The translations under genes and the position numbers were made by a program. A DNA stretch of 64,000 bases. Origin: Tetrahymena elliotti 4EA. Its lineage: Eukaryota; Ciliophora; Oligohymenophorea; Hymenostomatida; Tetrahymenidae. The stretch covers positions 56,848 to 120,847 of the forward strand of contig JH720378.1 of the NCBI GenBank assembly GCA_000231825.2. Direction: 5' to 3'. The notes under the pieces were generated by a model. That model had not been told where the DNA came from. It did not search any database and saw only the letters and a list, made by a program, of their open reading frames with translations. This document shows, piece by piece, positions 26,828 through 38,278 of this stretch; position 1 is the first letter of the stretch; each line of letters begins with the position of its first letter.

Positions 26828-27951
26828 ATGTTTGGAAGATTAGTTTTAAAACAAACCAGAAGAGCTTTATTCAATCCCTTATTAAAGAATACCTTCTGTA
26901 TTTATCAAGCTTACTAGAACCCCTTGCGTCACATTAACACTGGACACAATCCCAATAATGTTTATGAAGATATCGTTATGCTCGGTGATTACCCTGTCCA
27001 AAATAGAACTCATCACAAGGTTCTTTCTCAATCTTACGTTCCTGCTATTGCCAATATTGCCTTCACTCATTTGAGCAAGAAATACGTAAGTCTCTTTACA
27101 TTTATAACTTAAGTATAGAAAGTGGGAATATTTGCTGCAAAGATAAATAATAGATTAACAGATTACGATAGTTAGGATTTAATTATAGCATATAAAGCAC
27201 TTAATTAGCTCAATTTATTGCCATTTTTAGAGAAATCAAATTGGTTTATTTTACTTGTTTGTTTATTAATAAGTGATTCTAACTAATACTCTCAAGTTAA
27301 TTAATCAATTTAATCATTTAGGTTTTTATTTAGTATACAAAAAAGCATAGCAAATAATAGCAAGAAACAAAGAATATCCAAAAGCAAATCTTTTACAAAA
27401 ACCAGCACTCATGAAAATTCAATCAACCTGGATTTTCCAATGCAGCAAAAGCCCCTTTTTAAAATAAATTAGAAATTGCATGTTATTAAAATTCTATATT
27501 TTAAAAATCATAGCCTCAAGCTGGCTTGAAGCTCGATTAACTTAGCGCTTTGAAGGAAAAGACTTGGAATGATTTGGGTGTTAACATCGAACACGAAAAG
27601 CAAGAAATTTTAGTTGATTTAAGTGAATAAATTTTTGTTAAGGAAAGCAAGCTTAGATGGGTTCATGAACAAAGATAAAGATTAGCTCACACTACTTATG
27701 TATTCTCTGGTCTTGAATTCTAAAACGCCAAGGTTGGTTTCTTTATTGATACATACAACTTCCTCTTACACGAATTGGCTGCCCGTTCAAATCTCTATCA
27801 ATCAAAGGATATTATTGGTGAAAAGAGCTTCCACGAAAAGCATCTTGAATAATAAACTGCTCCCTACGAAGGTGTTAAATCTCTTGAAGAACCTGTTGCT
27901 CACAACAAGTCCTTCATTAACTCTTTAATGAGAGCCATCCACAACAAGTGA
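26828..27951 (+). CDS. probable mitochondrial protein, highly expressed type, 231 aa
   Basis: Exons 26828-27085 and 27514-27951, phase 0 at the junction, TGA at 27949-27951. The N terminus (MFGRLVLKQTRRALFNPLLK) is basic, amphipathic and free of acidic residues, as expected of a mitochondrial presequence. The mature part is soluble-looking: VYEDIVMLGDYPVQNRTHHK, then in exon 2 QAGLKLDQLSALKEKTWND, a W- and R-rich segment (KESKLRWVHEQRQRLAHTTY) and FFIDTYNFLLHELAARSNLY. Codon choice differs from neighbours: many TAC, AAC, ATC, TTC, CAC and AAG, the bias of highly expressed Tetrahymena genes. This suggests a structural subunit of a respiratory complex, ATP synthase or mitoribosome, many of which are ciliate-specific; I cannot say which. 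The intron (428 nt) is the longest in this part of the window. Confidence 0.8.
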
Positions 27952-29438
27952 GTTAATTGAAAGAGCAATAAATTTTTATTTTTCAAAAGCCTAACACTAA
28001 TAAATATATACACATATCAGATTTGAAATTTTAAGTCAATGTAAATCTAGCAATTAGTTTTTAGAGAGTTGGTCTAACTAAGATAACAAAAAGGAATGAT
28101 TTAAAAATATATAGATAGATATAATGTATCAGTGTGTTTCTCATTAAGTATTTAGCTATTTCTTAAAACATATTTTAATGCAGAAACTAACCTTTAATTA
28201 TTATTACACTACTATGCAAAATAACAATAAAGCTTAGCAAATTAGCAAACAAACAAATAAATATATTAGTAAACAGCTTGTCTAAGTTATACAATTTATA
28301 TCTTTTATTTCTATATCTTTCTAATTCATAAGTGCAGCTTGCTCTCTTAAAAATTTAGACTAGAATTTTTAATTATTCAGTTCAAATATTATAATTAATT
28401 TATCTAATTTCATCAAGTAAACTCAAAATTCAATTTTTTGTGATTTTACAAATGCCTTTCTTTATTTACTTATCAAAATTTTTTTTTTATTAAATCATTT
28501 TTAATTGCTTTCAAATTTTATCTAAATTCAATTTTATTCTAATTCATCTTCACTTAATGGCATTTTTCTGATCTTTTTTTTGACATTATTGGTATATTTA
28601 ATTCTAATAACTTTCCTAATGCAATCAGCTAGCTTGTAATTGTATTTCCTAAAGTTATTCTAACTAAGTATCAAGAAAATTATAATTTTGAATGAATCAA
28701 AAAGAAAATTAAACTGTTTTATTTTCATATGAAGAGAGATTTTATAAATTCATATTAAAATCCTACATTTGGTTTTTGAAATAAAAACTAGACATGTTTA
28801 GGAAATAAATTTCAAGTTAAAAAAATTTATTTTATCATTAAAATACCAAAATAAATAATGTCTTTAAGCTATTTCTTAACTTTTAGACATGATGTAAATT
28901 TAAATCTAAAATTAATATAAACAAAAATCATGTTTTTCTAAGTATTCAATAAACTGAAATAAATAAAGTATGTAAGTTATTTATAATTATTTCTTATTTT
29001 AAATAATAATTTTTCCCCTCCCTTATTTTTAATCATTATTTAAATTTAAATCTTAAATTAATTAAAAATCATGCTTCTTTGAAATTAAATTTATCAAAAT
29101 AATTACATTTATGATTTTAATTAAGATTTTAAGACTTGAAATATGTAAAAAATACTAGTTTTGTATTGTATCTAGAATATAGTTTGAATATTAATCAGAA
29201 CTGTTTATCTATTTTAATTTTTAACTTACATATAAAAAAATTAATTTTATTTAAATTAGGTTTTGAATTAATTTTGATGAGAAAAAAATTGGACTATTAT
29301 AATAATATAAGATGTTTTGATTAAAATTTTTAAAAAACAAAGAATTTTTGATCATTGTAAATAAATTTTTTTACATAAAATATTAATTAACTAAATATTA
29401 AATTGTTTTTTTAATCATAAATTTATATATTGTTGTTC
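27952..29438. other. intergenic, AT-rich
   Basis: Convergent 3' flanks. The open frame at 29136-29324 is hydrophobic A/T-driven sequence. No gene called. Confidence 0.55.
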
Positions 29439-31189
29439 TCAACAATCTATTTATGAGTTAGCAAACTTTACAGAGTTCCAATAAGTGGCAATCTATTAAT
29501 TGTTTAATAAAATAATTATTTTTACAAACAGGTTAGATTAAAATAAAATACCTTCATGTTTAAGTTATATTATAAGTTGGAAACTCTTTGCATGATATTG
29601 TAATATCTATTTTGCTTCTAATTTTTAAATTTATCAACTTCAACATAACCTATGATTACAGTTATCAAATCAGCTAATAAACTGTAGTTCTCCAATTCGT
29701 GTTAAGTCTATTAAAAATAATGATTTTAACATAACAATTTTTAGCAATACATTTCAATTTACTTCATAGATAGATTTTTCTAATTTTTAAACTTTGTCTT
29801 CTTTTGTTCCTTTTGAGAATAATGACTTGAATGTGGTTTTACCTGCCTATAATTTAGTTTATTCAGATTATTCTGTTTTTAATTTAGCTTAGGTTTGTTA
29901 TTTCTTTTCTTCAATCAAATCTTTATTTTTAAGTGCTTCAATGAAAGATTCAACTTCCTTAAGTTCCATTCTAATCATGTTAACTAAGAGTTCGTAATCA
30001 TTATTTTTGTTCATTGCTTCCTAATTATTTTCAAAAAACAATTTATTTAAATTTTAGAACTAAATTCAACAAATTTTTCTTACGACTTCTCTAAAGTTAG
30101 CCTTCAAATTTTCATCTCTATTGTAGACCATTAAATTTTCATTTTGTAAAGCATATTCAAGGACACAATACTTTTCATAATCAGGAATAATTGAGTTATT
30201 CATTGTAGCTAATTATTATATAACAATTAACATGCTTAATAAACTTCATAATTATATTTTAAGTCATACCAAGTTGGGCATCGAATTTTTCTCTTGATGC
30301 AGAAAGTGTTCTGCAAAATATTTTCATTTTCTATAAAAAATTATCAAACAAATATTTAATTTTGATCAAGTTAGAATAAATTATCAAAATTACCTCAAGC
30401 TTTTTAGCAGCAGCTTCAAGGAATTACTTGAATTTAGATATTTTGGTATTTATTTCATTGTTGATTTCAACCTAATTAAAATATTTAAATGGATTTATTA
30501 ATATTTTTCTAAAGCTTTTTATTTATCTTACACCAGCCAAATTACTGAAACAAGTTTTATATTTGCTAATGATGTCATCAGTAGTTTGCTTAGGCAAGTT
30601 GTTCAAAACCTTTTCAAAATCATTGCTTGTGTTGCGAATAAATTCTTTATTTTCTTCGGAGTACCAGATATAACTAATTTCAGCAATTTTTTCAACAAAA
30701 TATTGTAAGAAATTCTTTCTGTCTTCCAAGAACTTAGATTCTTTGTTACCCTAAATATAAGAAGTTAATAGAGAGGAAATTAACAAAAAACTATCTTACA
30801 ATAGTCTTTTTAGAAGGGATAGGAGGAATAAAGCATCCTGGCCATCTTTAAACTAATAAAGTTCTGTATTTCCATTTATATTGAATAAATAAATATTATT
30901 TGAGGAAGAAAAAATTAATGTAAACCTGAAGTGATCAAAATCGCTGTATCTTCTAAAGACTTCAAAAGGACCGTCCTTATCACTACCACTGATAGTATAT
31001 ACAATATATTTTCCACCATCCTTCATAACAGGATCAGAAACATTAACGCTAATCTTTTTTAAGTTAAAAAATCATATTTAACAATTTAATTGTGAAATGC
31101 TTTTGAGAAATTTGATCGATATGAATTATTTGTTCCTCATTCAATAATTATATTACTATATCGTCTGTTTGGTGTCCTAAAAATGCCAT
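29439..31189 (-). CDS. sorting nexin, PX plus BAR-type C-terminal domain, 391 aa
   Basis: Ten minus-strand exons: 31189-31157, 31053-30926, 30863-30800, 30750-30532, 30471-30394, 30330-30270, 30208-30084, 30020-29763, 29707-29552 and 29492-29439; 392 codons, all phases exact. Residues ~12-120 are a PX domain: ISVNVSDPVMKDGGKYIVYT, then FEVFRRYSDFDHFRTLLVQR with the phosphoinositide-binding RRYSDF motif, and RWPGCFIPPIPSKKTI with the conserved PxxP loop. The rest is helical: KFLEDRKNFLQYFVEKIAEI, KFKQFLEAAAKKLEKMKIF, GKTTFKSLFSKGTKEDKV and YYNIMQRVSNLQYNLNM, as in the BAR domain of SNX1/2/5/6 and SNX4-type proteins. These act on endosomal membranes in recycling or retromer-linked sorting. The exact SNX subtype cannot be told by eye. 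Confidence 0.93.
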
Positions 31190-32336
31190 CTTACTCCTAC
31201 TTTTTTTAACTTTTGTTTGTTTTTACTAAAATTTTTACTTCTAGAATTAAAAACTTTTTTATTAATTTTGATTTTTGATTGTTATCTTTATTTTTTTCTT
31301 TTATTGTGACAAATTTTGCTTGCTCTAGATAAGGCAATCCCGAGAAGATATTAATTATTAAGGTAATTACTTATTTCTCTGTAATTAAATAAATAAATGA
31401 ATACTCATCAAAACTAACAAAAATCATAAAGTGATTAGGAAGGAGAATACTTCTTGTTTTGGATACACAAAAAAGTTGTGTGTGGTTCACTAAATATAGT
31501 GATCAATCATAATCATCAAAATAAATTAAAATATAATTTAATAAAAAAATATTAAATGTAATCTTTCTAATTTATTTTTGATAAAGAATTTATCATTAGC
31601 AAATATTCTGATCGTCATCAATTTAAATATTTCTGCTAATAGATTTCAAAATTTACCTAAATCATTATCTTTTTTATCTATCTACAATTTAGACCATAAG
31701 CAAGATATTTAAAAAGCATGAATTTTTTTTATACAATTGAGTATTTAATGATTAATCTAAATATTTCAATTTTTTAATTATTTTTAAAATTTTTTCTAAA
31801 TTAATTCCCATCAAATCCATCCTTTAAAATATTTTAAAATTTTTGAGAAGCAGATCTCAAAAATCAAAAAATTAAATTTTTTAGTTTGATTCTAAATTTG
31901 AGTAGAAATTCTGAGAGTATTTAATTTGTTTTTCTCTTTTTAAAATTAAAATTTTATTGGAAAAAGTTAAATAAAGTTTTTTATTAATATTATTTTAATT
32001 TGATTTCTAAACAAATTTTTAACACTAAAGAAATGTCGAAATAAAATCTACAATATTTTACAGAACTCAGTGATGTATTTTAATTTTTTTAGATATGCAA
32101 ATATATTTTCACATTCACTTATTTAAAGTTACTAAGCTCTGATTTTTACTTCATACTCAAATATCGATATTAGATTAAAGTAAAGGCATTCATTATTTTT
32201 TCAAGTTATCTAATCTCACTTTTACTTGATATTTATTTACGAATTCATTTAGTTTTATTTATTGTTTTCAAATTTAAATAAAATTTTTAAATAATTCTTT
32301 ATTCAATAATTAATTATTTTTATTATTTTTTAAAAT
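31190..32336. other. intergenic, AT-rich
   Basis: 5' flank of the sorting nexin gene and upstream flank of the LRR fragment. No N-terminal exon for the LRR fragment could be recognised here, although one may have decayed beyond recognition. Confidence 0.5.
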
Positions 32337-33720
32337 TGGGAAAAATTTGGCAATACTGGTGCCTCAGAATTAGGGTCTCAGTTAGCAAAATGTTCTAATC
32401 TCTAAAACTTAAAAATGTTTATCTGGTAAAAATAGTGATTCAATTTATATTAAATAGAGACTTTAATTTATATTTTTTTATTTTATTTGACATTTGTTTG
32501 GTTAGTTTATTAATTTTAATTTTCTTTTTTATCAAATTTCTCATTCTTTTAAATCTTTATTAGATATTTATTTTATAATTTTTTAAAAGCTGCAATAATA
32601 TTGGTGGAACTGGTACATCAGGATTAGCAGATGGATTAGGAAAATGCTCTAATCTCTAAACTTTAACTCTTAAATATAGATAAAAATAACGTTTCAATAT
32701 TAATTAAATATCTTTCATTAAATAAAAACTTTAATTAAAAAACAACTGAAAAATTTTTGTTGGTTTACATACATGATATTATTTAGGTTTAAATTTTATT
32801 TTTTTCAAATTTGCTTCAAATTTTTATGTTTTCCTCATTCTTTTAAATATTTCTTTATTTAATATTTATTTTTATAATTTTTAAAAGTGGAAATAATATG
32901 GGTAATCTCGGAGCATCTAAATTAGGTTCTGCTATATCAAAGTGCTCTAATCTCTAAACTTTGTCTCTTGATCTTAGGTAAAAATATTATTTTCAAAATT
33001 AATTATATATTTTAGAATCAATAAATAAAGACTTTAATTGATAAGCTACTTATTAACTGAATGATTAATTTGAGTTGGTTTACTTGATATTTATTTGGCT
33101 CGTTTCATTAATTTTAGTTTTGATTATTTTAAAATTTAATTCATTTTACTTACTATTATTTTCAATATTAATTTTTAAAAGTTCCAATAAAATTGATGAT
33201 TTAGGGATATAAACAATCGGATCAGACCTAACAAAATGTTCTAATCTTTAAATTTTGACTCTTAACCTTAGGTAAAAATAATTTTTCAATATAAATTAGG
33301 CATTAATAAATAAAGACTTTTATTTGTGAGTAACTGACTGATTGAGGGTTTTGTTGGGGTTAACTTGATATTTTTATTTTTTATTTTCAATTTTATTCAA
33401 ATATTTCTGTGTTTGCTTCTTATTCTATTAAATATTTTTTATTAAATTTTTATTTTTAACATTTTTAAAAGTTAGAATAGTATTGATGACTCTGGTCCAT
33501 ACAAATTAGGGGTTGAGTTAGCAAAATTCTATAATCTCTAAGCTTTGTCTCTTGACCTTAAGTAATAATAGCTTTTCAATATGAATTATCCACTTTTTAT
33601 TTAATTCAAATTTTTAATTTTTTAAAGATTTCCTTTTTATTTTGATAATTTTTTAAAAGGAACAATATGAGTTTTAATTACAAACCAGAATTAGGACCAA
33701 AAATTTTCAAAGCTAAGAGG
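32337..33720 (+). pseudogene. leucine-rich-repeat exon array, probably a gene fragment
   Basis: Six units, each a 30-codon LRR exon plus an intron of ~200 nt: 32337-~32425 (degenerate), 32590-32679, 32888-32977, 33182-33271, 33472-33561 and a shortened one from 33660. The four full units are exactly 90 nt, enter after ...TTTTAAAAG, and three keep a recognisable GT donor. Translations share N-x-I-x-x-x-G-x-x-x-L-G-x-x-L-x-K-C-S-N-L-Q-x-L-x-L, for example SKLGSAISKCSNLQTLSLDL. Decay signs: the first unit's acceptor AG is changed to AT and one base is missing; the second unit's donor GT is AT; the last unit is truncated. No start exon or stop exon was found. It may be the remnant of a gene related to the LRR gene just downstream. 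A living gene with unrecognised ends is possible. Confidence 0.7.
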
Positions 33721-34800
33721 TTAGTTTTATTATAATAAAAATTTTAATAAGATTATATTGAGAAATAAAATAACAGACATAAGTTATTTTCCAGTAATCT
33801 AATGATTAACACACAGAAATATATTAAAATGTGTTATTAGGAAGAATAAAATTAATTAAAACCTAACTAACTACAAAAGAGAGAATAAATGAATTAAAAA
33901 ATATTGTAATTAATATTTAATTTTGTATTTCAATATTAACATTTTTTTGTATTTAATTTTAAATAACTATTTAGATTTATCTTTTATTTTTTGTTAAAAA
34001 AAGAAAGTAAAAATTAGCCTATTAAGTTATATTTCTAAAAAAATAAATGTATGTAGTAATATTTAAAAAATACAAAGAATTACTTTTTAGTGATTACTAT
34101 TTATTTTGATAAGATATTAAGTTAATAAATTAGAAATAGTTAAAAAACAACTTAAATATGATTAATACTTAATTAAGTTCCTTCTTTTCTTTCTTAGAAA
34201 AATTCTTCAATTATTTCTTGCATTATTTCTATTCATTAATAATTCTTTCGTATTCTACTTTTTAAGTTTTAATTAGATGATTTTTGTTGATTTTGATTGT
34301 CTAGTTTTTTATAATTTTTATTAAAAAGAAATTAGTAAAATGTATTAAGGGAAATCTTTATTTGATAGATTTTTTTGGTTGAAAGAAATAAACTAATCTT
34401 TTATCAGTAAAGAAAAAGTAAGAGTATTGCTTGTTGTGAATAAATAAATTTTTTTTTGAAAAGAAAATCAATCATAAATTTCTAATTAAACTTCATACAA
34501 TGAGGAAAGAAATTAAAAGAATCCAAAAGGTCTTAGGATAAGATAATTTTTTTACTTTTCAGATTAACCAAGAAAATAAATAGTTAAGAATAATATTTTG
34601 TTTTTTTGCTAGTTTTTTAGTAAAATTGATTGTAGATGATGAAATTTTGTAAAATTTTAATTTCTTAAATTTGTTTATTTTGGGGTGAGAAAATATAAAC
34701 TATTTTGTATAATATACTTAACTAGCTTTTTTTTTACTTGATAACTACATAATAAATAGAGGCACAAGTAAGTAAATAAGATAAATCGCAGCGTAATATA
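33721..34800. other. intergenic, AT-rich
   Basis: Between the LRR fragment and the next LRR gene; no coding signal seen. Confidence 0.5.
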
Positions 34801-36981
34801 TGGCTGATCAAGTCCAGTAAAAATAAGATTTAGTAGATTTCAATAAGTAGAATAAATCTAAGTACAAGAAAGTTAAATAATCTTTTTATAATAATTCAAC
34901 TCAAAATAAATAAGGTTTAGTAACATTTCTGAAATTTGTAGATTAAGATAAAATATCGATATGGAAGAAAATGATGAGGCTTAGACAGATGATAATTCAT
35001 AAAATAAAAAATTAGAAGAAATAAATTTCGGTGGCAATTAGTAATAAATGTTCAAAATTAAATAGGAAATGGAACATTCATTATTCTTTATAAAATAGAT
35101 CCAAAGGCTTTGTTGAAAATCTTATCAAAAAAATCCAATCTAATCCAAATTAAATTTCATATAATTTCTAGTATGAACAAACTTTAGCTTTCATAAAAAT
35201 CAATTCGCTAAAAAATTCGATATATAAATTAGAATGAAAAGACTTACAATAAAGGGGATTAAAGAGATAGCATATTCTTTTACCTTTCTAACTAATTTGG
35301 TCCATTTAGAACTGCATATAGAGTAATATTTCAAGATATGCACTTATTAATTATTTATAATACTCAATCAAGATAGCCAAGCAGATTTTAATTTATAATA
35401 AAATAGACTTAATGAAGTCACCGATTAAGGCATTACATATATTGCTTAAGGCATAAGTTAGCTTGCTAATCTTTAAATACTGTAGCTATATTGTGGGTAA
35501 AGCCTTTATTCTTGTTATTTTTATTGCTTGATTTTAAAGCATTTTTAAAAGTTGTTTAGAATTTATTTAGCAATTTATGCTAGTTTACAAAATCAAGTCT
35601 GTTTTAATTCAAAGAATATGTCTGACATGATGAAAATTCTCAATAGAAAATGAAAAATACATTTATAGAGAGAAGGAATATAATGAAAAATATTCAGTAA
35701 AAATATAGCATTTCAAAAAGAGTAATAGCTAATCTTGATTATTGATAAGATAAAATATTTTTATAGTCTTTCATTTACTTAATTTGAGCATTAGATTGAT
35801 TTGGGTGAAGATAATAAAATAGCAAATAAAAAAACAATAATAGTTTTTAAAGTTGTTTAGAATAGCAATTTATGTAAGCTTATTAAATCAAGTCTGTGTT
35901 AATTCAAAGAATATGTTGGATACGATTAAAATCTTTTAATAGTAAAGGAAAAATACATTTAAAGATATTAGGAATACAATTAAAAATATAAAGTAAAAAT
36001 ATAGCATTTCAAAAAAAGCAAAAGCTAACCTTGATGATTGATAAGATAAAATATTTTTTTGGCTTTAATTTGCTTAATGCAATTATTGGATTGGTTTGGG
36101 GGAAGATAACAAAACAAAAAATAAACAGTATTAGCTTTATTTAAATATTTCCTATATTTTATTGAATATTAGATGGTCTAAAGTGGGCTCTTAAGGAATA
36201 TGTAATTTAGGAGAGTATCTTAGTAAATATAATCAAAAACTTAATCATATTGAGTTCTTCTTTTCGTAAAAAATGCATTTAAACAATTTAAATATATTGA
36301 TTTATATATAATATGTAGAAGGAGTGATTCAATAGGATCTGCTATGGGTTAATTTGCTCAACTTATATAAGATATAAGAGGAATATAAAATTTACTTCTC
36401 TATTTTTGGTAAATTATTGAATTAAATAGCAAAGAAGAAAATTTTTTATCAGGGAAAATAAATTAACAGATTAGCAACTTCAGAATTTGTGTGTTGGATT
36501 AGCAAAATGTAGTAATCTTAGCAAATTGACTTTGTTGCTAGGGTAAAATTATTTAAAAAACAAGTTTTTGCATAATCTTTCTATTCATAAATAATTAGAA
36601 ATAATGATATAGGTCAATAAGGAATTTAATTCTTAGCAAATACTATATAATAGATACCAAAATTAACTCGTTTAGAATTAGATTTATGGTATTATCATAT
36701 TTTTTAAATATTTTTAAAAGCAATTTTACAAATAAAAAAAGTGAAACATAAATAAATGGAGTTTGCATGAACTATTTAGGCAGATAAATATTAAGAACAC
36801 AACATTTAAATTATTTAAAAATAAATTATAAGTAAATTATATTGATTCATTAGTTTTTCAATTTGCTTTAAAAATATTTTAAAACAGGGATAATCCATAA
36901 ATTACTTAAGACTCTAGATAAATTGGATAAATGAAAAAAAATATTTTCCATTCTAAAAGATTGGTTTAAATCAAATACTGA
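34801..36981 (+). CDS. leucine-rich-repeat protein gene with one exon per repeat
   Basis: The likely start is ATG 34801 (MADQVQQKQDLVDF); the first exon(s) to about 35170 are uncertain because two frames look partly coding. The following exons are clear: 35233-35322, 35407-35496, 36319-36408, 36453-36542 and 36599-36688, each exactly 90 nt in the same phase (one base completes the previous codon, two bases carry over), then 36721-36831 (111 nt, same phase) and a terminal exon 36888-36981 with TGA. Repeats read for example NEVTDQGITYIAQGI + SQLANLQILQLYCG, and TDQQLQNLCVGLAKCSNL, as in RNI/NOD-type LRRs. A donor at 35171 joins the ATG frame to the first LRR exon in phase. LRR arrays mediate protein binding; ligand unknown. 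Large LRR families are typical of ciliates. Confidence 0.7.
35535..36125. repeat. intronic tandem duplication, ~300-bp unit, two copies
   Basis: Within the 822-nt intron between LRR exons 35407-35496 and 36319-36408, the sequence from about 35535 to 35830 is repeated, diverged, at about 35840-36125. Both copies begin near AAAGTTGTTTAGAAT, share ATTCAAAGAATATG and AATATAGCATTTCAAAAA, and end with GATAAGATAAAATATTTTT. The unit length resembles the ~295-bp exon-plus-intron unit of the upstream LRR fragment, but no LRR frame survives in it. Confidence 0.8.
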
Positions 36982-38027
36982 CTAATTTTATTAATTATTA
37001 TTGCAAAATTACTTATTTATATTTGTATTCAATTTCTAATACTTTATATTATATTCATTCAAAAATCTCTCTCATTCTCTCTCATTCAGTATTAAATAAT
37101 CAAACAAACAAACCAAAAAGGTAAAAAAATAATAAACAAATCAAAAAACAATAAGCAAAAGATAACAAAATATAAATTTTTGTTTGAATTTTCTCTTAAA
37201 AAAAATAAAAACTTTAGTTTTAATTATTAAATTGCTTTGGTGGGTGCCTTGTTTTATTTTAATTTATATTTTTTGTATTTTCTGGGTATTTTTATTTATT
37301 TTTGTTTACTTTTTTAATTCTTTTATTATGCTTTTTAATTCAATTTTATTTATTTGAATTTTCTTTTTATATATTTATTCTTTTTTCTTTTTATTTTTTT
37401 GAGCTGCTTCAAGCTGAGATCAAGTCCTTAGTTCATTCATCTGGATGTTGCTTCTTGTGCATTTATTTGCCTAAAAAAAATACTATTTATATATGAAGAG
37501 ACTAAGAGAGAATTTTCAGATTTTTAAATCTTGAGGGAAAAAACGAATGTTTTGAAATATCCTAGGATTATTTATCTTTTATTCGATAAAATATTTTTTT
37601 ATTTTAAGAAATAGAAAAGGCTTATCGAAAGTAGATATGATTTTGCTTTAAAGCAAGGAAAGGAATACATTTTATTATTCTACTTTATAGCCAAGATTCG
37701 AATTTGCGGTTTTGCAGGGGATTTTAAAAACTTTTATTTTGCTTTTCTTTTCTTTCTTAAAAATTAAAATTTTTATTTATTTTTTTCAATTTATTAATTA
37801 ATTTTGCTTTTCCTTTTCACTTTTTATTTAAAGAAATCTTAATTAATCACTAAATAAATAAATATCTCAAAATCTTCTTAACAAGCAACTGAATTGAAAT
37901 TTAATTTGAATTTTGAAAAATCACCCCAAAATATTTTCTTATTTTTAATAAGAAAAGAAAAAGATAATAAATAGTAAAGCAAAGCAAAACAGAATATGTA
38001 TAGAGCGATGATTAAAGTTTAAGGTTA
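36982..38027. other. intergenic, AT-rich
   Basis: No gene seen. A short CTCTCTCATT duplication lies near 37065-37090. The hydrophobic frame at 37302-37496 is T-rich low complexity. Confidence 0.5.
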
Positions 38028-38278
38028 TTAACATTCATTGGAACCGGTGTTAGAAAATTTTTTGCGGCGAGGCCCATCCACATCCGTTAATCTAGCCATA
38101 GCTATACATATTTTAAGCAGCTGCTTTCTACATCTTTTTAAAATACTCCATGCTTGATATGAATAGGAAGTTCGGATTTTGTATGCTTGAGGCTTCTTTG
38201 TTTTAAAGTTTAAGTTTTTAAATTGGCGACCCAAAGTCAAATACCAGACAAGCATAAGTATACCAACTAAAAGAAGTT
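38028..38278. other. GC-elevated block, left edge of the hairpin island
   Basis: About 230 bp with base composition unlike the surrounding DNA (for example TTGCGGCGAGGCCCATCCAC near 38062). A minus-strand frame of 75 codons (38255-38028; contains QAWSILKRCRKQ and ARLTDVDGPRRKK) is open, but plus-strand frames are also open, so coding is not established. It adjoins the hairpin array directly. Either the 5' part of a non-coding transcript or an eroded coding segment; I cannot decide. Confidence 0.4.

Noticed and set aside
27698..27928. 76-codon frame overlapping the mitochondrial-type gene
   Set aside because: Shifted frame within the second exon of a better supported gene.
31370..32330. Search for N-terminal exons of the LRR fragment
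   Set aside because: No frame with LRR or other protein character found; left as intergenic.
37302..37496. Possible small membrane protein
   Set aside because: A T-rich tract gives F/L/I codons by composition; no conserved features and no supporting context.
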